DNA from: Blastopirellula marina DSM 3645
Lineage (GTDB): Bacteria > Planctomycetota > Planctomycetia > Pirellulales > Pirellulaceae
Assembly (NCBI RefSeq): GCF_000153105.1
Contig: NZ_CH672376.1
Coordinates: 136,028 to 200,027 of the forward strand
Direction: 5' to 3'
Length of the DNA stretch: 64,000 nucleotides
Part shown: piece after piece, positions 1 through 8,268 of the stretch
How the letters are laid out: every line of letters begins with the position of its first letter
Numbering within the stretch: the stretch's first letter is position 1
Made by a program: the position numbers and the translations under genes
Notes under the pieces: generated by a model
Told to the model about the DNA's origin: nothing
Database searches by the model: none
The model's input: the letters and a program-made list of their open reading frames with translations, nothing else

Positions 1-1
1 C

Positions 2-748
2 CCCTATGTATCGAACCTACAACAACTTCAATCGCCGCCGTTTGCGCTGACCTCGGTTAGCTTCATCAACAATAAGCAAGTGACCGACGACGGGCTCGCG
101 ATATTTGAAAACTGCACAGCGGTCGAAAGGCTGACGATGCATGGGATTGCGAACCTGACAGGCCGCGGCCTGGCGTACTTCCGCAACTGCCGCAGTCTGC
201 GTTATATCAACTGCAACGAGTCTCCCCGAGCCGGATCCGGCCTCGCTCAGTTTGCCGATTGTAAGCAATTATCGGGACTTCAATTATGGCATGTAACGCT
301 CACGCTTCCCGACTTGCTTCCCTTGGCCGATCGTAAGTTGAAAGACATCAATCTCGGGGGAACCGCCGTCACCGATGATTGGCTGCTGCGATTCACCAAC
401 GTCGCTGACCTGGATTTTTTCAATGTGCGCTACACCAATGTCAGCGACAAAGGGCTCGCCCATTTTCAGGATTGCAAAAAGATAAAATATCTCTCTATCG
501 GCAGAACGCGCGTCACCGACGCAGGACTCGCCTACTTTCGCGAGTGCCGCGAGATGAATCACGTGATCATCGCCGAAACGGTCATTTCAGACGCGAGTAT
601 CGATGTTCTTAAGAATTTCAAAAACTTGAAAGGGATCGAACTCGAGAAGACGAAGATCACCGCAGCCGGCGTCAACCAGCTTCACCAGGCGCTCCCGCAG
701 TGCAAGATTGTGTGGGACGGCGGAACCATGGAGCCGGTCAAACCGTAG
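2..748 (+). CDS. Leucine-rich repeat protein, 5' end cut by window edge
   Basis: The frame is open from the first bases of the window and ends at TAG 746-748, so the N-terminus lies outside; a GTG at 80 is not a credible start because repeat units continue upstream of it. The visible part (about 248 residues) is a series of roughly eight LRR units of 22-25 residues with the signature 'VTDAGLAYF..C..L..L.I', and ends 'LPQCKIVWDGG' followed by a short tail. In planctomycetes this terminal sequence is common on LRR proteins that carry an N-terminal Ser/Thr kinase domain or stand alone; which applies here cannot be seen. LRRs mediate protein-protein contacts; no catalytic residues are present in the visible part. 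It converges with the lipoprotein gene on the minus strand 22 bases downstream. Confidence 0.85.
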   Translation, partial: PYVSNLQQLQSPPFALTSVSFINNKQVTDDGLAIFENCTAVERLTMHGIANLTGRGLAYFRNCRSLRYINCNESPRAGSGLAQFADCKQLSGLQLWHVTLTLPDLLPLADRKLKDINLGGTAVTDDWLLRFTNVADLDFFNVRYTNVSDKGLAHFQDCKKIKYLSIGRTRVTDAGLAYFRECREMNHVIIAETVISDASIDVLKNFKNLKGIELEKTKITAAGVNQLHQALPQCKIVWDGGTMEPVKP

Positions 749-769
749 CCCGTGAGAGCGGCCTGCGAC

Positions 770-1180
770 TTATTTCTGCTTGGCGTTGCTCTTCGGCACG
801 TCAAAGTCGATGGTGTCGCTCGACTGCGGCAGGTCGTGATGAAATTGATAAGCGGGGAAGAGAGGCATTCCGTCCGGATTATCTCTTGTGGCGACCGCGT
901 CAAAGCCTTCGATTCGCACGACATGCGGACCGCTGGCGACGCCTAGCGACTCACGCGTGTCATATTCGCCGTTGCGAATCACCGCCAGGCTGCCGGGGCC
1001 TGAATTGCCTGCCTGGGTATCTGGCGCGAACATAATGGTTCCCGCCGGAACCGGCTGTCCGTCGTAGGTAACCTTCCCCGAGAGATGAGGCATCGAAGTC
1101 GACCCGCCGCAGCCGGCCAACATTATCGCCGCGGTCCATAGCGTCGACGCGCGACAAATTTGCAATAGTTGAGTATTCAT
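770..1180 (-). CDS. Small lipoprotein paired with DUF1559 protein (copy 1)
   Basis: Predicted 136-residue exported lipoprotein. The N-terminus has a signal sequence ending in a lipobox (MLAGC), so the mature protein should be lipid-anchored. The body is a single small domain with 'SGKVTYDGQPVPAGTIMF', a pattern I associate with the carboxypeptidase-regulatory-like beta domains that sit downstream of DUF1559 genes in planctomycetes. ATG at 1180 is chosen because translation from further upstream would run before the signal peptide. It lies about 80 bases downstream of the DUF1559 gene on the same strand, so the two are probably co-transcribed. A close relative is at 6798-7226. Biochemical function unknown. 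Confidence 0.85.
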   Translation of the reverse strand: MNTQLLQICRASTLWTAAIMLAGCGGSTSMPHLSGKVTYDGQPVPAGTIMFAPDTQAGNSGPGSLAVIRNGEYDTRESLGVASGPHVVRIEGFDAVATRDNPDGMPLFPAYQFHHDLPQSSDTIDFDVPKSNAKQK

Positions 1181-1259
1181 AAGACGATTCAGCCGGCAAA
1201 AAGAAAGAGAGCTTCCACCGCATCGGTAGCCGCACACGACGGAGGGCAATTGTCGCTCG

Positions 1260-2234
1260 TTACGGCGCGTATCCGCCGACCGGCAGCCCATCTTGCCGTT
1301 TGCTCATTTGTTGGTAAATAGCCAGATCGATCGTCTCTGGCAAGAAGTGGACCGAACCGTCGCCGAACAAGAAGTGACAGCCGCCTGGATGATAGCTGCC
1401 GAACAGCTTGGTCATGATGTGCAGCGTGTCGTTCTTCAACCCGACGCGCGGGTCGGAATTGATCTGCTGAAATGCGGCCGCGACTCCGAATGGCAAGCCA
1501 AACGCGGCGTTGATTCGCGTTCCTGACGCCCAACTGCTGTAAATCCCATCGGCGCGACTCTCCGGAGTCAGGCAGTATTTCGATTCGCCCACGGCAAAAG
1601 TGTTGGACGTGCCGTCGGTCATGTCGCGGAACTTGGTCTTGGAATTGAAAAACAAGATGCCGTTGTCATAGAACAGGCGCCCGCCAGAGTTATTGGCGCA
1701 ACTTTGCTCGGCCGTCGGGCCTCCTCCTTGCACGCCAAAATAGCTCAGAGTCGGCCAGTCGCTGCGACTACCGGGATCGGACGGGCATTGATAGGCCGCA
1801 TTGGCCAGTTTGAACTGCGCTTCATTCGCGGCAGCGGCGCCAGTGTCCGAAGTGGGAACAAATGCTCCATTCAGGTCGAACAGATCAAAGCGATTCCCCT
1901 GTTCCAAAAATGGCAAAATCGCGACCGTCCACGGTTCGCGAGCGTCGCCATTTTCGCCGGTCGAACCGCACCAGGTCGAGCTCGAAAAATTGGGCGTATT
2001 GGTGTTTCGCACGCCTGCGGGGAATTGCCCATAGGTGTCATGGTGATTGTGCAGCGCCAAGCCGATCTGTTTCAGCTTGTTCGTGCAGGACATCCGCCGC
2101 GCCGCTTCGCGCGCTTGTTGCACCGCCGGCAACAGCAGCGCAATAAGCACGCCGATAATGGCGATGACGACCAAGAGTTCCACCAAGGTGAACCCTCGGC
2201 GTGAGGAAGAGACCGGAGATGGATGGAATTGCAT
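1260..2234 (-). CDS. DUF1559 prepilin-type protein with H-X9-DG motif (copy 1)
   Basis: 324 residues. Residues 14-40 form a type IV prepilin-like N-terminus (RRGFTLVELLVVIAIIGVLI) that should be cleaved after the glycine and methylated, followed by the invariant 'PAVQQAREAARR..C.N.LKQIGLALHN' stretch of planctomycete DUF1559 proteins. Near the C-terminus 'HPGGCHFLFGDG' fits the H-X9-DG motif that defines the processing-associated domain of this family. These proteins occur in tens to hundreds of copies per planctomycete genome and are thought to be pseudopilin-like surface proteins; their exact role is unsettled. It precedes the lipoprotein at 770-1180, and the same pair recurs at 6798-8268. 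Confidence 0.95.
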   Translation of the reverse strand: MQFHPSPVSSSRRGFTLVELLVVIAIIGVLIALLLPAVQQAREAARRMSCTNKLKQIGLALHNHHDTYGQFPAGVRNTNTPNFSSSTWCGSTGENGDAREPWTVAILPFLEQGNRFDLFDLNGAFVPTSDTGAAAANEAQFKLANAAYQCPSDPGSRSDWPTLSYFGVQGGGPTAEQSCANNSGGRLFYDNGILFFNSKTKFRDMTDGTSNTFAVGESKYCLTPESRADGIYSSWASGTRINAAFGLPFGVAAAFQQINSDPRVGLKNDTLHIMTKLFGSYHPGGCHFLFGDGSVHFLPETIDLAIYQQMSKRQDGLPVGGYAP

Positions 2235-2473
2235 ACGTACACCACAGGAATTTGGGAGAATTAATACTAAATTAGCCCAACTTCTGGCAACCTCCTAGAG
2301 ACGCACCCTCGAAAGTTGATGAAATATGTGGACTTTAGGCCGAATCTCCATTTTTAAAGGGGGACAAAGGTAAAAAGAGGACCATTTCCGCCGAGGAAGT
2401 GGGATGCCTCTCCTCTGGATCGCTGCGCCACCCGCAGCGCTGCGGCGGCGTCCCGGCGAACAGCCGGTCGTGA

Positions 2474-2716
2474 TCGAACGTCATCCAAAATGCCCAGGCC
2501 GCGGTTACATGCTCGGTTTGTCGCTGGTCGACCGCCGCATTGGCCGCTGAACTGTCGCGCGCCGAAGCGACCCGTTTCGATTATGCGTTGTCGCGTTACG
2601 AACGTCGCCAACGTCAGCGCGTCGAACGAGGCCAGGCCAACTCGCCGACGCGGGCCTTTGCCCGCGAATGGATGATGTCGCAGACAAGACTTGACAAAGT
2701 CTTAGAACTTCGTTAG
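2474..2716 (+). pseudogene. Remnant related to the segment at 4650-4898
   Basis: Open plus-strand frame following TGA 2471-2473 and ending TAG 2714-2716, with no good start codon. The encoded tail reads ALSRYERRQRQRVERGQA then NSPTRAFAREWMM. Read in the same way, the sequence downstream of the AAA ATPase gene gives AIDRFSERWQRQCVERVQA then NSPPLAFARDQVM, with an extra nine residues between the two blocks. The residue-level match argues that both were once coding. The helical, Arg/Gln-rich character recalls the C-termini of uncharacterised proteins found in several copies per genome in planctomycetes and acidobacteria; that identification is from memory and weak. Confidence 0.4.
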
Positions 2717-2719
2717 GAT
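2691..2719 (+). promoter_or_regulatory. Candidate sigma-70 promoter for the AAA ATPase gene
   Basis: A perfect TTGACA (2691-2696), exactly 17 bases, then TAGGAT (2714-2719, four of six matches to TATAAT). A transcript would start near 2726, about 110 bases ahead of the preferred ATG at 2835. The -10 hexamer overlaps the stop codon of the upstream remnant. Planctomycete promoters are poorly defined, so this rests on the general consensus only. Confidence 0.45.
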
Positions 2720-2834
2720 TTCTTCTGTAGCGTGTCGGCAAATGCGGAGCCATTATTTTCCGTTCTGCGGAGCGGTCGCTGGATGCGCGTGTGGGCTGTA
2801 TCTACTTCTCTACGCTCGAAATGGGGGAACTCAC

Positions 2835-4649
2835 ATGGGAGCCAAGCGACTTCAGCAGCGGCGGAAGCGATTGCGAAGCAGGCGCACGGCGATACGCGGC
2901 AGTTCGCCGCTGGTCGCTTGTTTGCAAAGCAAACCCTATCGCGATCTTCAAGCCGTCATTTCGCAATTGCAGTCCGAAGGAAAGCCGTTCGGCGACGTCC
3001 CGCTGTTGATTGCGCGGATGTCTGACGCCGGATATCCCGCTGAGCAGACGATCTCCATGGTCCAAAAAATCATGGACGACGACGCTGCTGAGACCGACGC
3101 CAACCGCGATCCGGCGATCTTCGCGCAGCCGCATCCGACCGAGGACGCGTTCGCCGAGACTGCCGGCGATGAGACGCCAAGCGACTGCTCGTTTCGAGAG
3201 TTGACCACCGCACAACTTCTCCGCGAGCAACAGCCGCTTCAGTGGCTAATCCCCAACATTCTGATGCGAAACGAACCGGCGGTGATCGTTGGCCCCAGCA
3301 AAGGGATGAAAACATCGCTCGCGGTCGACTTGTGCGGTGCGCTGGCGAGCGGCGGCAAGTTTCTGGGGCAGTTCGCCGCCGAACGTCCGTTTCGCGTCGG
3401 GTTCATCAGCGGCGAAGCAGGGCGACAGACGCTGATCGATCTTGCGCGGCGCTGGAGCGATGCGTCTGGCGTCGATACCGACAAGCTGCCGAATTTCGTT
3501 TGGGCGCTGACGATGAAAGGCGCCGCCGATCCGGCGAGCCTGGGGGAGTTGCGCGACTGGATTTTGCGCCATCAACTGGAAACGGTGTTGATCGATCCGC
3601 TGCAATTGACGGCGACCCGTGGAGTCGCTCAAGCGCAGCAGCTTTGCGAGTTGGTCCGCTGCTGTTTGGAGGCGGGCGCAACGCCGATTGTCTGTTGTCC
3701 GGCGCGGAAGTCGCTTCCCTTGCGCGCGATGACTGTGAACGACATCCCCAATGCCGGCACGGATTTCGCGCGGCAATGGTTATTGGTGAACCGCCGCCTA
3801 CAGTATGAACCCGGCAGCGGTCGGCATCAGCTTTGGCTGACGGTCGGCGGCAACGCCGGCCACGGCGGAGAGTGGGGCGTTGATATCGACGAAGGTCGCC
3901 TGGAAGACGCCGGCGGCCGCAAGTGGAACGTCTCGCTTCACGCCGTCGAGTCGCTGCAAGAAGAAGCGCCGGAGCTCGAGGCCCGCTCGCTTGAGCAACG
4001 GCTGCGCGCCAAAATCCGCGTCGCGATCCACCGCTTAGATCCCGATCAGGCGAGCAAATCCAAAATTCGCGAGCAAAGCGGAATCAGCGGAACCAAGTTC
4101 GGCCCGGCCTGGGATCGAATGATCGCCGCCGGCGAAATCGCCATGACGACGCACGATCCAGAACAACAAAGCCGGAGCTATCCCAGGTACCGCCTCACCA
4201 ACCAACCAGCGCCGCCAGAAACAAAGAGTCCGGTCTCGTCCCACGATCCAGTCCCGTCCCACGATCCAGTCCCGTCCCACGATCCAGTCCCGTCCCACGA
4301 TCCAGTCCCGTCCCACGATCCAGTCCCGTCCCACGATCCAGTCCCGTCCCACGATCCAGTCCCGTCCCACGATCCAGTCCTGTCCCACGATCCAGTCCTG
4401 TCCCACGATCCAGTCCTGTCCCACGATCCAGTCCTGTCCCACGATCCAGTCTCGTCCCACGATCCAGTCCCGTCCCACGATCCAGTCCCGTCCCACGATC
4501 CAGTCCTGTCCCACGATCCAGTCCTGTCCCACGATCCAGTCCCGTCCAACGATCCAGTCTCGTCCAAGCCTCCCAAGGTAAGGAGCCGCCGCGAGCGGAA
4601 TCGGCGCCTAGCCCGCAGCAAAAAGAAACGTCGCGTCCCGATTCGGTAA
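2835..4649 (+). CDS. RepA-like AAA ATPase with SHDPV hexapeptide tail
   Basis: 604 residues from ATG 2835, preferred over ATG 2742 because it has a GGGGGA ribosome site 7 bases upstream and because the extra residues from 2742 are Cys/Tyr-rich and unlike the rest. Residues 1-110 are basic then helical. A RecA/AAA_25-type ATPase domain follows: Walker A-like GPSKGMKTSLA near residue 153 (a GxxKxxKTS variant rather than GxxxxGKT) and Walker B VLIDPL near 254, as in RepA-type helicases. A winged-helix-like segment spans about 395-450. Residues 469-576 are 18 units of SHDPVP/L/S, followed by a very basic terminus (RSRRERNRRLARSKKKRR). The family is common in planctomycete accessory regions. Nucleic-acid binding ATPase is the best guess; a role in element replication or mobilisation is inference. 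Confidence 0.85.
   Translation: MGAKRLQQRRKRLRSRRTAIRGSSPLVACLQSKPYRDLQAVISQLQSEGKPFGDVPLLIARMSDAGYPAEQTISMVQKIMDDDAAETDANRDPAIFAQPHPTEDAFAETAGDETPSDCSFRELTTAQLLREQQPLQWLIPNILMRNEPAVIVGPSKGMKTSLAVDLCGALASGGKFLGQFAAERPFRVGFISGEAGRQTLIDLARRWSDASGVDTDKLPNFVWALTMKGAADPASLGELRDWILRHQLETVLIDPLQLTATRGVAQAQQLCELVRCCLEAGATPIVCCPARKSLPLRAMTVNDIPNAGTDFARQWLLVNRRLQYEPGSGRHQLWLTVGGNAGHGGEWGVDIDEGRLEDAGGRKWNVSLHAVESLQEEAPELEARSLEQRLRAKIRVAIHRLDPDQASKSKIREQSGISGTKFGPAWDRMIAAGEIAMTTHDPEQQSRSYPRYRLTNQPAPPETKSPVSSHDPVPSHDPVPSHDPVPSHDPVPSHDPVPSHDPVPSHDPVPSHDPVLSHDPVLSHDPVLSHDPVLSHDPVSSHDPVPSHDPVPSHDPVLSHDPVLSHDPVPSNDPVSSKPPKVRSRRERNRRLARSKKKRRVPIR
4239..4562 (+). repeat. 18-bp coding minisatellite, 18 tandem units
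   Basis: Eighteen uninterrupted units of tcccacgatccagtcccg, differing mainly at the c/t position of the last codons (ccg, ctg, tcg) and in the final unit (tccaac for tcccac). The unit is a multiple of three, so each encodes SHDP V plus P, L or S, and copy-number change by slippage or recombination would keep the reading frame. The variants are clustered (seven or eight P units, then four L units, and so on), which suggests block duplication. Confidence 0.97.
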
Positions 4650-4898
4650 CACCGGCGTACTTGCTCTTACGGCATCTTCACCGCAAGAGCAAGGGTTAGA
4701 AACTGCGCACAGGCAATCGATCGGTTCTCTGAACGTTGGCAACGCCAATGCGTCGAGCGGGTCCAGGCCAGTTTGCGGATGCTGGCCCGGATGATGTTCA
4801 TCAATTCGCCGCCGTTGGCCTTTGCTCGCGACCAAGTGATGCCGTTTTACTCAGCCGACGAAATGATCAGAGCGGATGGAAACGTGGAAAGTACGTAA
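4650..4898 (+). pseudogene. In-frame open continuation after the AAA gene stop; related to the 2474-2716 remnant
   Basis: After the TAA at 4647-4649 the same reading frame stays open for 82 more codons to TAA 4896-4898, with no plausible start or ribosome site. The product would contain AIDRFSERWQRQCVERVQA and NSPPLAFARDQVM, similar to the remnant upstream of the ATPase gene. It is either a decayed separate gene or, less likely, an extension reached by stop-codon read-through. Confidence 0.4.
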
Positions 4899-4919
4899 GC
4901 TGCAACGAGACGCGCTCTC

Positions 4920-6611
4920 TTATTTTACGGCGTCCCATTGGAGGACCTGCTGTCCCTGTTTCAGCTGGGCGGAAAGCTCCTCGTAGGGAACTTGCTGCAC
5001 GGGAATATTCATGTCGATCGACATCGCCGCCGCGACGGCCGCCGATTGTCCCAGCACCATGAACACAGGCTCCATCCGGATCGAACCGTAGGCAATGTGC
5101 GACGAACTCACGCAGACAGGCACAAGCAGATTCTCGCATTCCGCTGCTCGGGGAGTAATCGCACCATAGTCAATCGAGTAGGGAGACTTTACGCCGACTT
5201 CCACATCTCCCTCATTTTGGACATATCCTTCCGCAGTCACGTATCTTTGAACATGATGTGAATCCATTCCATAGGCAGCCAGTCCGATGGATTTGTCGGC
5301 GACCGTTTCACCCACGCAATGGTGTTGCGTCATGACATAATCGCCGATCATCCGGCGCGCTTCGCGGACGTAAAGCTGCTCTTGCCAGCCATTGCCCGCC
5401 TGAAATTCGTCGCGGCACATTCCCCAACGCGAAACCTCTGCTCGAATTTCCTCCGGCATGCGCGGATGATAGGCCAGCGTCCACATCAGACCTTGTTGGT
5501 AAGATCGATGACGGTCGATGATCAATTCCCGTTCGGAGTCACTGGCTTCAGGATAGTCATAATTCTGGCCAATGAAGTCCGTTGAAAATCCTAGTCGATT
5601 ATTGGTGTCCGTTTTTCGATTGGGCATGCCTGAATTGATCCAAGGCAATCCTCGCTCGCCTGCTTCATAATTTCGTAGCAGCAGTTCATATAGTGCAGGG
5701 TTGTAATCATCCGGCTTAGCGAACGGAATGCGATTGTTGGGATGATCGGTCAGGCACATGCGAAAGCAGTATGCCTGGATGCGGCGATCGGCCGAACCTT
5801 CATCGCCTGGGCCATGGGGATCAATCCCAGGCAGTAGCCCACTGTCTGGTCTGCCTGGCACGATGTAGGGATCGACTTTGGGTTGGAAAATGTGAAAGTG
5901 GGCCTGGCGAGTTTGCACGCCGTTTAACGTTTCGCCGTAAGCAGCATTCGCTTCTCGTCCGGTGGCGTAGGAAACGCCAGCCCCCGCCATCAGATCGCCT
6001 TCATAGGTAGCATCGATGAAAACCTTTCCGCGGTAGATGTCACCATGGAGCAATTTGATCGCCACAATTTTGTGACCTGAGGTCATAACCCCTTGAACTT
6101 CGGGCTTTCCGGCAGTGATTGGCGTTCGATCTAGTTTTGCCTGATAGACGACAGGAATCTGTTGCCGGTCCACGAAGGCCTGCATGATCTGGAGCGCGGC
6201 CGAGGGTTCAAAGCCCCACATCGCCTCTTGGCGGCTGACCTTGAGATCGTCGAATCGCTTGTTAGCGAAACTGGGAGCGGTTTGGAACTTCCAGTGATCC
6301 GCGTCGCTGTAGTAATCGCGCACCGCAACATAGAACTCACGGGCTAGACCGCCGATCGCGGCTTTGTTGCCGATGTCGGTCGCTCCTAATCCGCCGGTGG
6401 TCAAGCCGCCGATTCGCGTACTAGGCTCAAGCACGACAACGCTCTTTCCCAGGCGTTTCGCTTGTACGGCCGCCATAATTCCTGCAGACGTTCCTCCATA
6501 GATGACAACGTCGAACTGCGCGTCGGTCTTGTTGGTCTGAGCCGGAAGCTGTCCATAGATCCCCAAGACCAGAAGTAAGCAGAGTGCGCAGTGAAGCTGG
6601 CGAATAAGCAT
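4920..6611 (-). CDS. Secreted FAD-dependent oxidoreductase
   Basis: 563 residues from ATG 6611, with GAAGG about 9 bases upstream. Residues 1-25 are a signal peptide (CALCLLLVLGIYGQLPAQT). It is followed by an FAD-binding Rossmann element: FDVVIYGGTSAGIMAAVQA near residue 31, then VVVLEPSTRIGGLTTGGLG, the ADP-binding loop typical of the FAD_oxidored (PF12831-type) family. The C-terminus has the second flavin-contact segment (GSIRMEPVFMVLGQSAAVAA). Planctomycetes encode many secreted members, often near sulfatases and glycoside hydrolases, and they are presumed to oxidise sugars or related substrates; the substrate here is unknown. It sits alone between two DUF1559/lipoprotein cassettes on the same strand. 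Confidence 0.9.
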   Translation of the reverse strand: MLIRQLHCALCLLLVLGIYGQLPAQTNKTDAQFDVVIYGGTSAGIMAAVQAKRLGKSVVVLEPSTRIGGLTTGGLGATDIGNKAAIGGLAREFYVAVRDYYSDADHWKFQTAPSFANKRFDDLKVSRQEAMWGFEPSAALQIMQAFVDRQQIPVVYQAKLDRTPITAGKPEVQGVMTSGHKIVAIKLLHGDIYRGKVFIDATYEGDLMAGAGVSYATGREANAAYGETLNGVQTRQAHFHIFQPKVDPYIVPGRPDSGLLPGIDPHGPGDEGSADRRIQAYCFRMCLTDHPNNRIPFAKPDDYNPALYELLLRNYEAGERGLPWINSGMPNRKTDTNNRLGFSTDFIGQNYDYPEASDSERELIIDRHRSYQQGLMWTLAYHPRMPEEIRAEVSRWGMCRDEFQAGNGWQEQLYVREARRMIGDYVMTQHHCVGETVADKSIGLAAYGMDSHHVQRYVTAEGYVQNEGDVEVGVKSPYSIDYGAITPRAAECENLLVPVCVSSSHIAYGSIRMEPVFMVLGQSAAVAAAMSIDMNIPVQQVPYEELSAQLKQGQQVLQWDAVK

Positions 6612-6797
6612 TTGGCGATACCTTCGAGGTGAATTATAGGAGAGGCCGATTTTCAAACAGCCGAAGTCAGCGGTAAGACGCCTAGACAAGCTGCATTTCT
6701 ACTGTCGCGAAGTTAGCAGTGCTTTGAGCGGCAGGGGGAAGGAATGAGGCGGGGTGGGTTCGTTGCGGAGAGTGTTCGCGGACATCACCTAATTGAT

Positions 6798-7226
6798 CTA
6801 TTGGGGCCCGGCGGGAATCTCGAAATCCAATGTTCCTGAGGTCATCGGCAGCTCGAAACTCTGTTCGTACGGCTTGGTAATCAGCTTGCCATCGGCGTTG
6901 TCGCCATGAACGACGCCGTCGAACGCTTCGATCCGAACGAGATGGGCGCCGCCGACGACGCCCAAGCCGCTTTGGGTGTCATACTTGCCGTCACGAATCA
7001 ACGCCATACTCCCATGGCCGCTGTTGCCTTGTTTATGATCGGGGATGAACCAAATATTTCCGCAAGGAACTGGTCGACCATCGTATGTGACCGATCCTGT
7101 CAGGTGAACGGTCGAATCGTCTTTGCGACATCCAGCCAGTATGACGGGCAAAACAAATGCGGTGATTGCAACACTCCACTTCCACCGGGTCGCCATCCGT
7201 TGGACAACTTCAATACGAGCAGGCAT
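6798..7226 (-). CDS. Small lipoprotein paired with DUF1559 protein (copy 2)
   Basis: 142 residues from ATG 7226, chosen for the GGAGCT ribosome site 8 bases upstream; ATG 7196 is an alternative. Signal sequence with lipobox VILAGC. The body matches copy 1 closely in order and motifs: HLTGSVTYDGRPVPCG, then NSGHGSMALIRDGKYDT, then HLVRIEAFDGV, ending in a short beta tail LDFEIP. It lies 43 bases downstream of the second DUF1559 gene. Envelope anchoring is inferred from the lipobox; function unknown. Confidence 0.88.
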   Translation of the reverse strand: MPARIEVVQRMATRWKWSVAITAFVLPVILAGCRKDDSTVHLTGSVTYDGRPVPCGNIWFIPDHKQGNSGHGSMALIRDGKYDTQSGLGVVGGAHLVRIEAFDGVVHGDNADGKLITKPYEQSFELPMTSGTLDFEIPAGPQ

Positions 7227-7269
7227 GAAAAGTAGCTCCAAAATCAGAGATGTGGAAAGACTAGAACGA

Positions 7270-8268
7270 TTAACTCCCAGCTCCGAGTCCGCCAACGGGG
7301 GCACTGTCGCTGATTTGGCCCAGCGTTTGATAGGTCGTTAAGTCGATTGTCTCTGGGAGGAAATGAACCGAACCATCTCCTACCAAAAACATCGCGCCGC
7401 CGGGGTGAAAGCTGCCGAAGAGCTGCGTCATAATATTCAGAGTGTCGTTCTTCGTTCCATCGCCGGGATAGGAGTTGATCTGACCGCGAGCCGCGGACAA
7501 CACAAAGGGGAGCGCTTGATCATTGTTAATTCTGATCGACGAATTCCATCCGCTATGAATCCCATCGGCGCGCCCCGTGGGGGTCAAAGCGTACTTGTTC
7601 TCGCCGACCATGAGAATGTTCGAAGAGCCGTCCGAAAAGTCGCGAAAGCCGTTACTGGAATTGAAGTAGAGCGCTCCATTGACATAGTAGACGCGTTGGC
7701 CGGATGTCGTCGAGCAACTGGCGGTCGGTCCGCCCCCTTGGACGCCGAAGTAACTGATCGAGTTCCAGTCACTAAGAGATCCGGGGCTCGAGGGGCATTG
7801 ATAGGCCGGGTTGTTTGAGCTGAAAAGCGCCTTATTGGGATTCGTACTGTCCAAGTTGCTTAGGTCGCCGCTGTGCATCGGAAACGTCGAGCCGAGTGAA
7901 AATTGGTCGTACAGGTTTTTCTGCTCAAGGAAGGGGAGGATCGTCACCGTCCAGGGAGCCCGACCGCGGGATCCAGTCGGATCACTCGACAACGATTTAC
8001 ACCAGCTCGAACTGCTGAAATCGATGGGACCGACGCCTGTCGTGTCGAAAAAGGTTCCCGCTGGAAACTTCCCATGCGTATCGTGATAGTTGTGCAGCGC
8101 TAGGCCGATTTGTTTCAACTTGTTGGTGCATGTCATCCGCCGAGCAGCTTCACGCGCTTGTTGGACCGCCGGTAACAGAAGAGCGATGAGAACGCCAATA
8201 ATCGCGATGACGACCAACAGTTCGACAAGGGTAAATCCTTGTTGACGATCAGGAGAGCGCATAAACAT
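7270..8268 (-). CDS. DUF1559 prepilin-type protein with H-X9-DG motif (copy 2)
   Basis: 332 residues from ATG 8268 with a GAGGAAAA ribosome site. Prepilin-like GFTLVELLVVIAIIGVLI starts at residue 11, followed by the same PAVQQAREAARR..C.NKLKQIGLALHN block as copy 1. The H-X9-DG motif is HPGGAMFLVGDG near the C-terminus, then SVHFLPETIDL. The two copies are similar throughout, so together with their lipoprotein partners they look like an old duplication of a two-gene cassette. Divergent from the sigma factor gene at 8486, with a 217-base shared upstream region. Confidence 0.95.
   Translation of the reverse strand: MFMRSPDRQQGFTLVELLVVIAIIGVLIALLLPAVQQAREAARRMTCTNKLKQIGLALHNYHDTHGKFPAGTFFDTTGVGPIDFSSSSWCKSLSSDPTGSRGRAPWTVTILPFLEQKNLYDQFSLGSTFPMHSGDLSNLDSTNPNKALFSSNNPAYQCPSSPGSLSDWNSISYFGVQGGGPTASCSTTSGQRVYYVNGALYFNSSNGFRDFSDGSSNILMVGENKYALTPTGRADGIHSGWNSSIRINNDQALPFVLSAARGQINSYPGDGTKNDTLNIMTQLFGSFHPGGAMFLVGDGSVHFLPETIDLTTYQTLGQISDSAPVGGLGAGS

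Larger units (their letters stand above)
2235..2834. other. 600-base region with a decayed coding remnant
   Basis: No complete gene is supported. Around 2350-2393 is an A/G-rich stretch (gggggacaaaggtaaaaaga followed by ggaccatttccgcc) of a type I associate with repeat elements in these genomes, but no second copy is in the window. From 2474 to TAG 2714-2716 one plus-strand frame is open for 80 codons without a convincing start; its C-terminal part (ALSRYERRQRQRVERGQA, then NSPxxAFAR) matches a segment downstream of the AAA ATPase gene at 4713-4844. A sigma-70-like promoter is at 2691-2719. Confidence 0.6.

Noticed and set aside
4239-4562. Possible CRISPR array
   Set aside because: Units are contiguous 18-mers with no spacers and lie inside a coding frame.
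4035-4621. Long minus-strand frames across the 18-bp repeat (GSWDxT and DWIVGxD repeats)
   Set aside because: They arise automatically because the repeat period is a multiple of three; the plus frame belongs to a gene with ATPase motifs.
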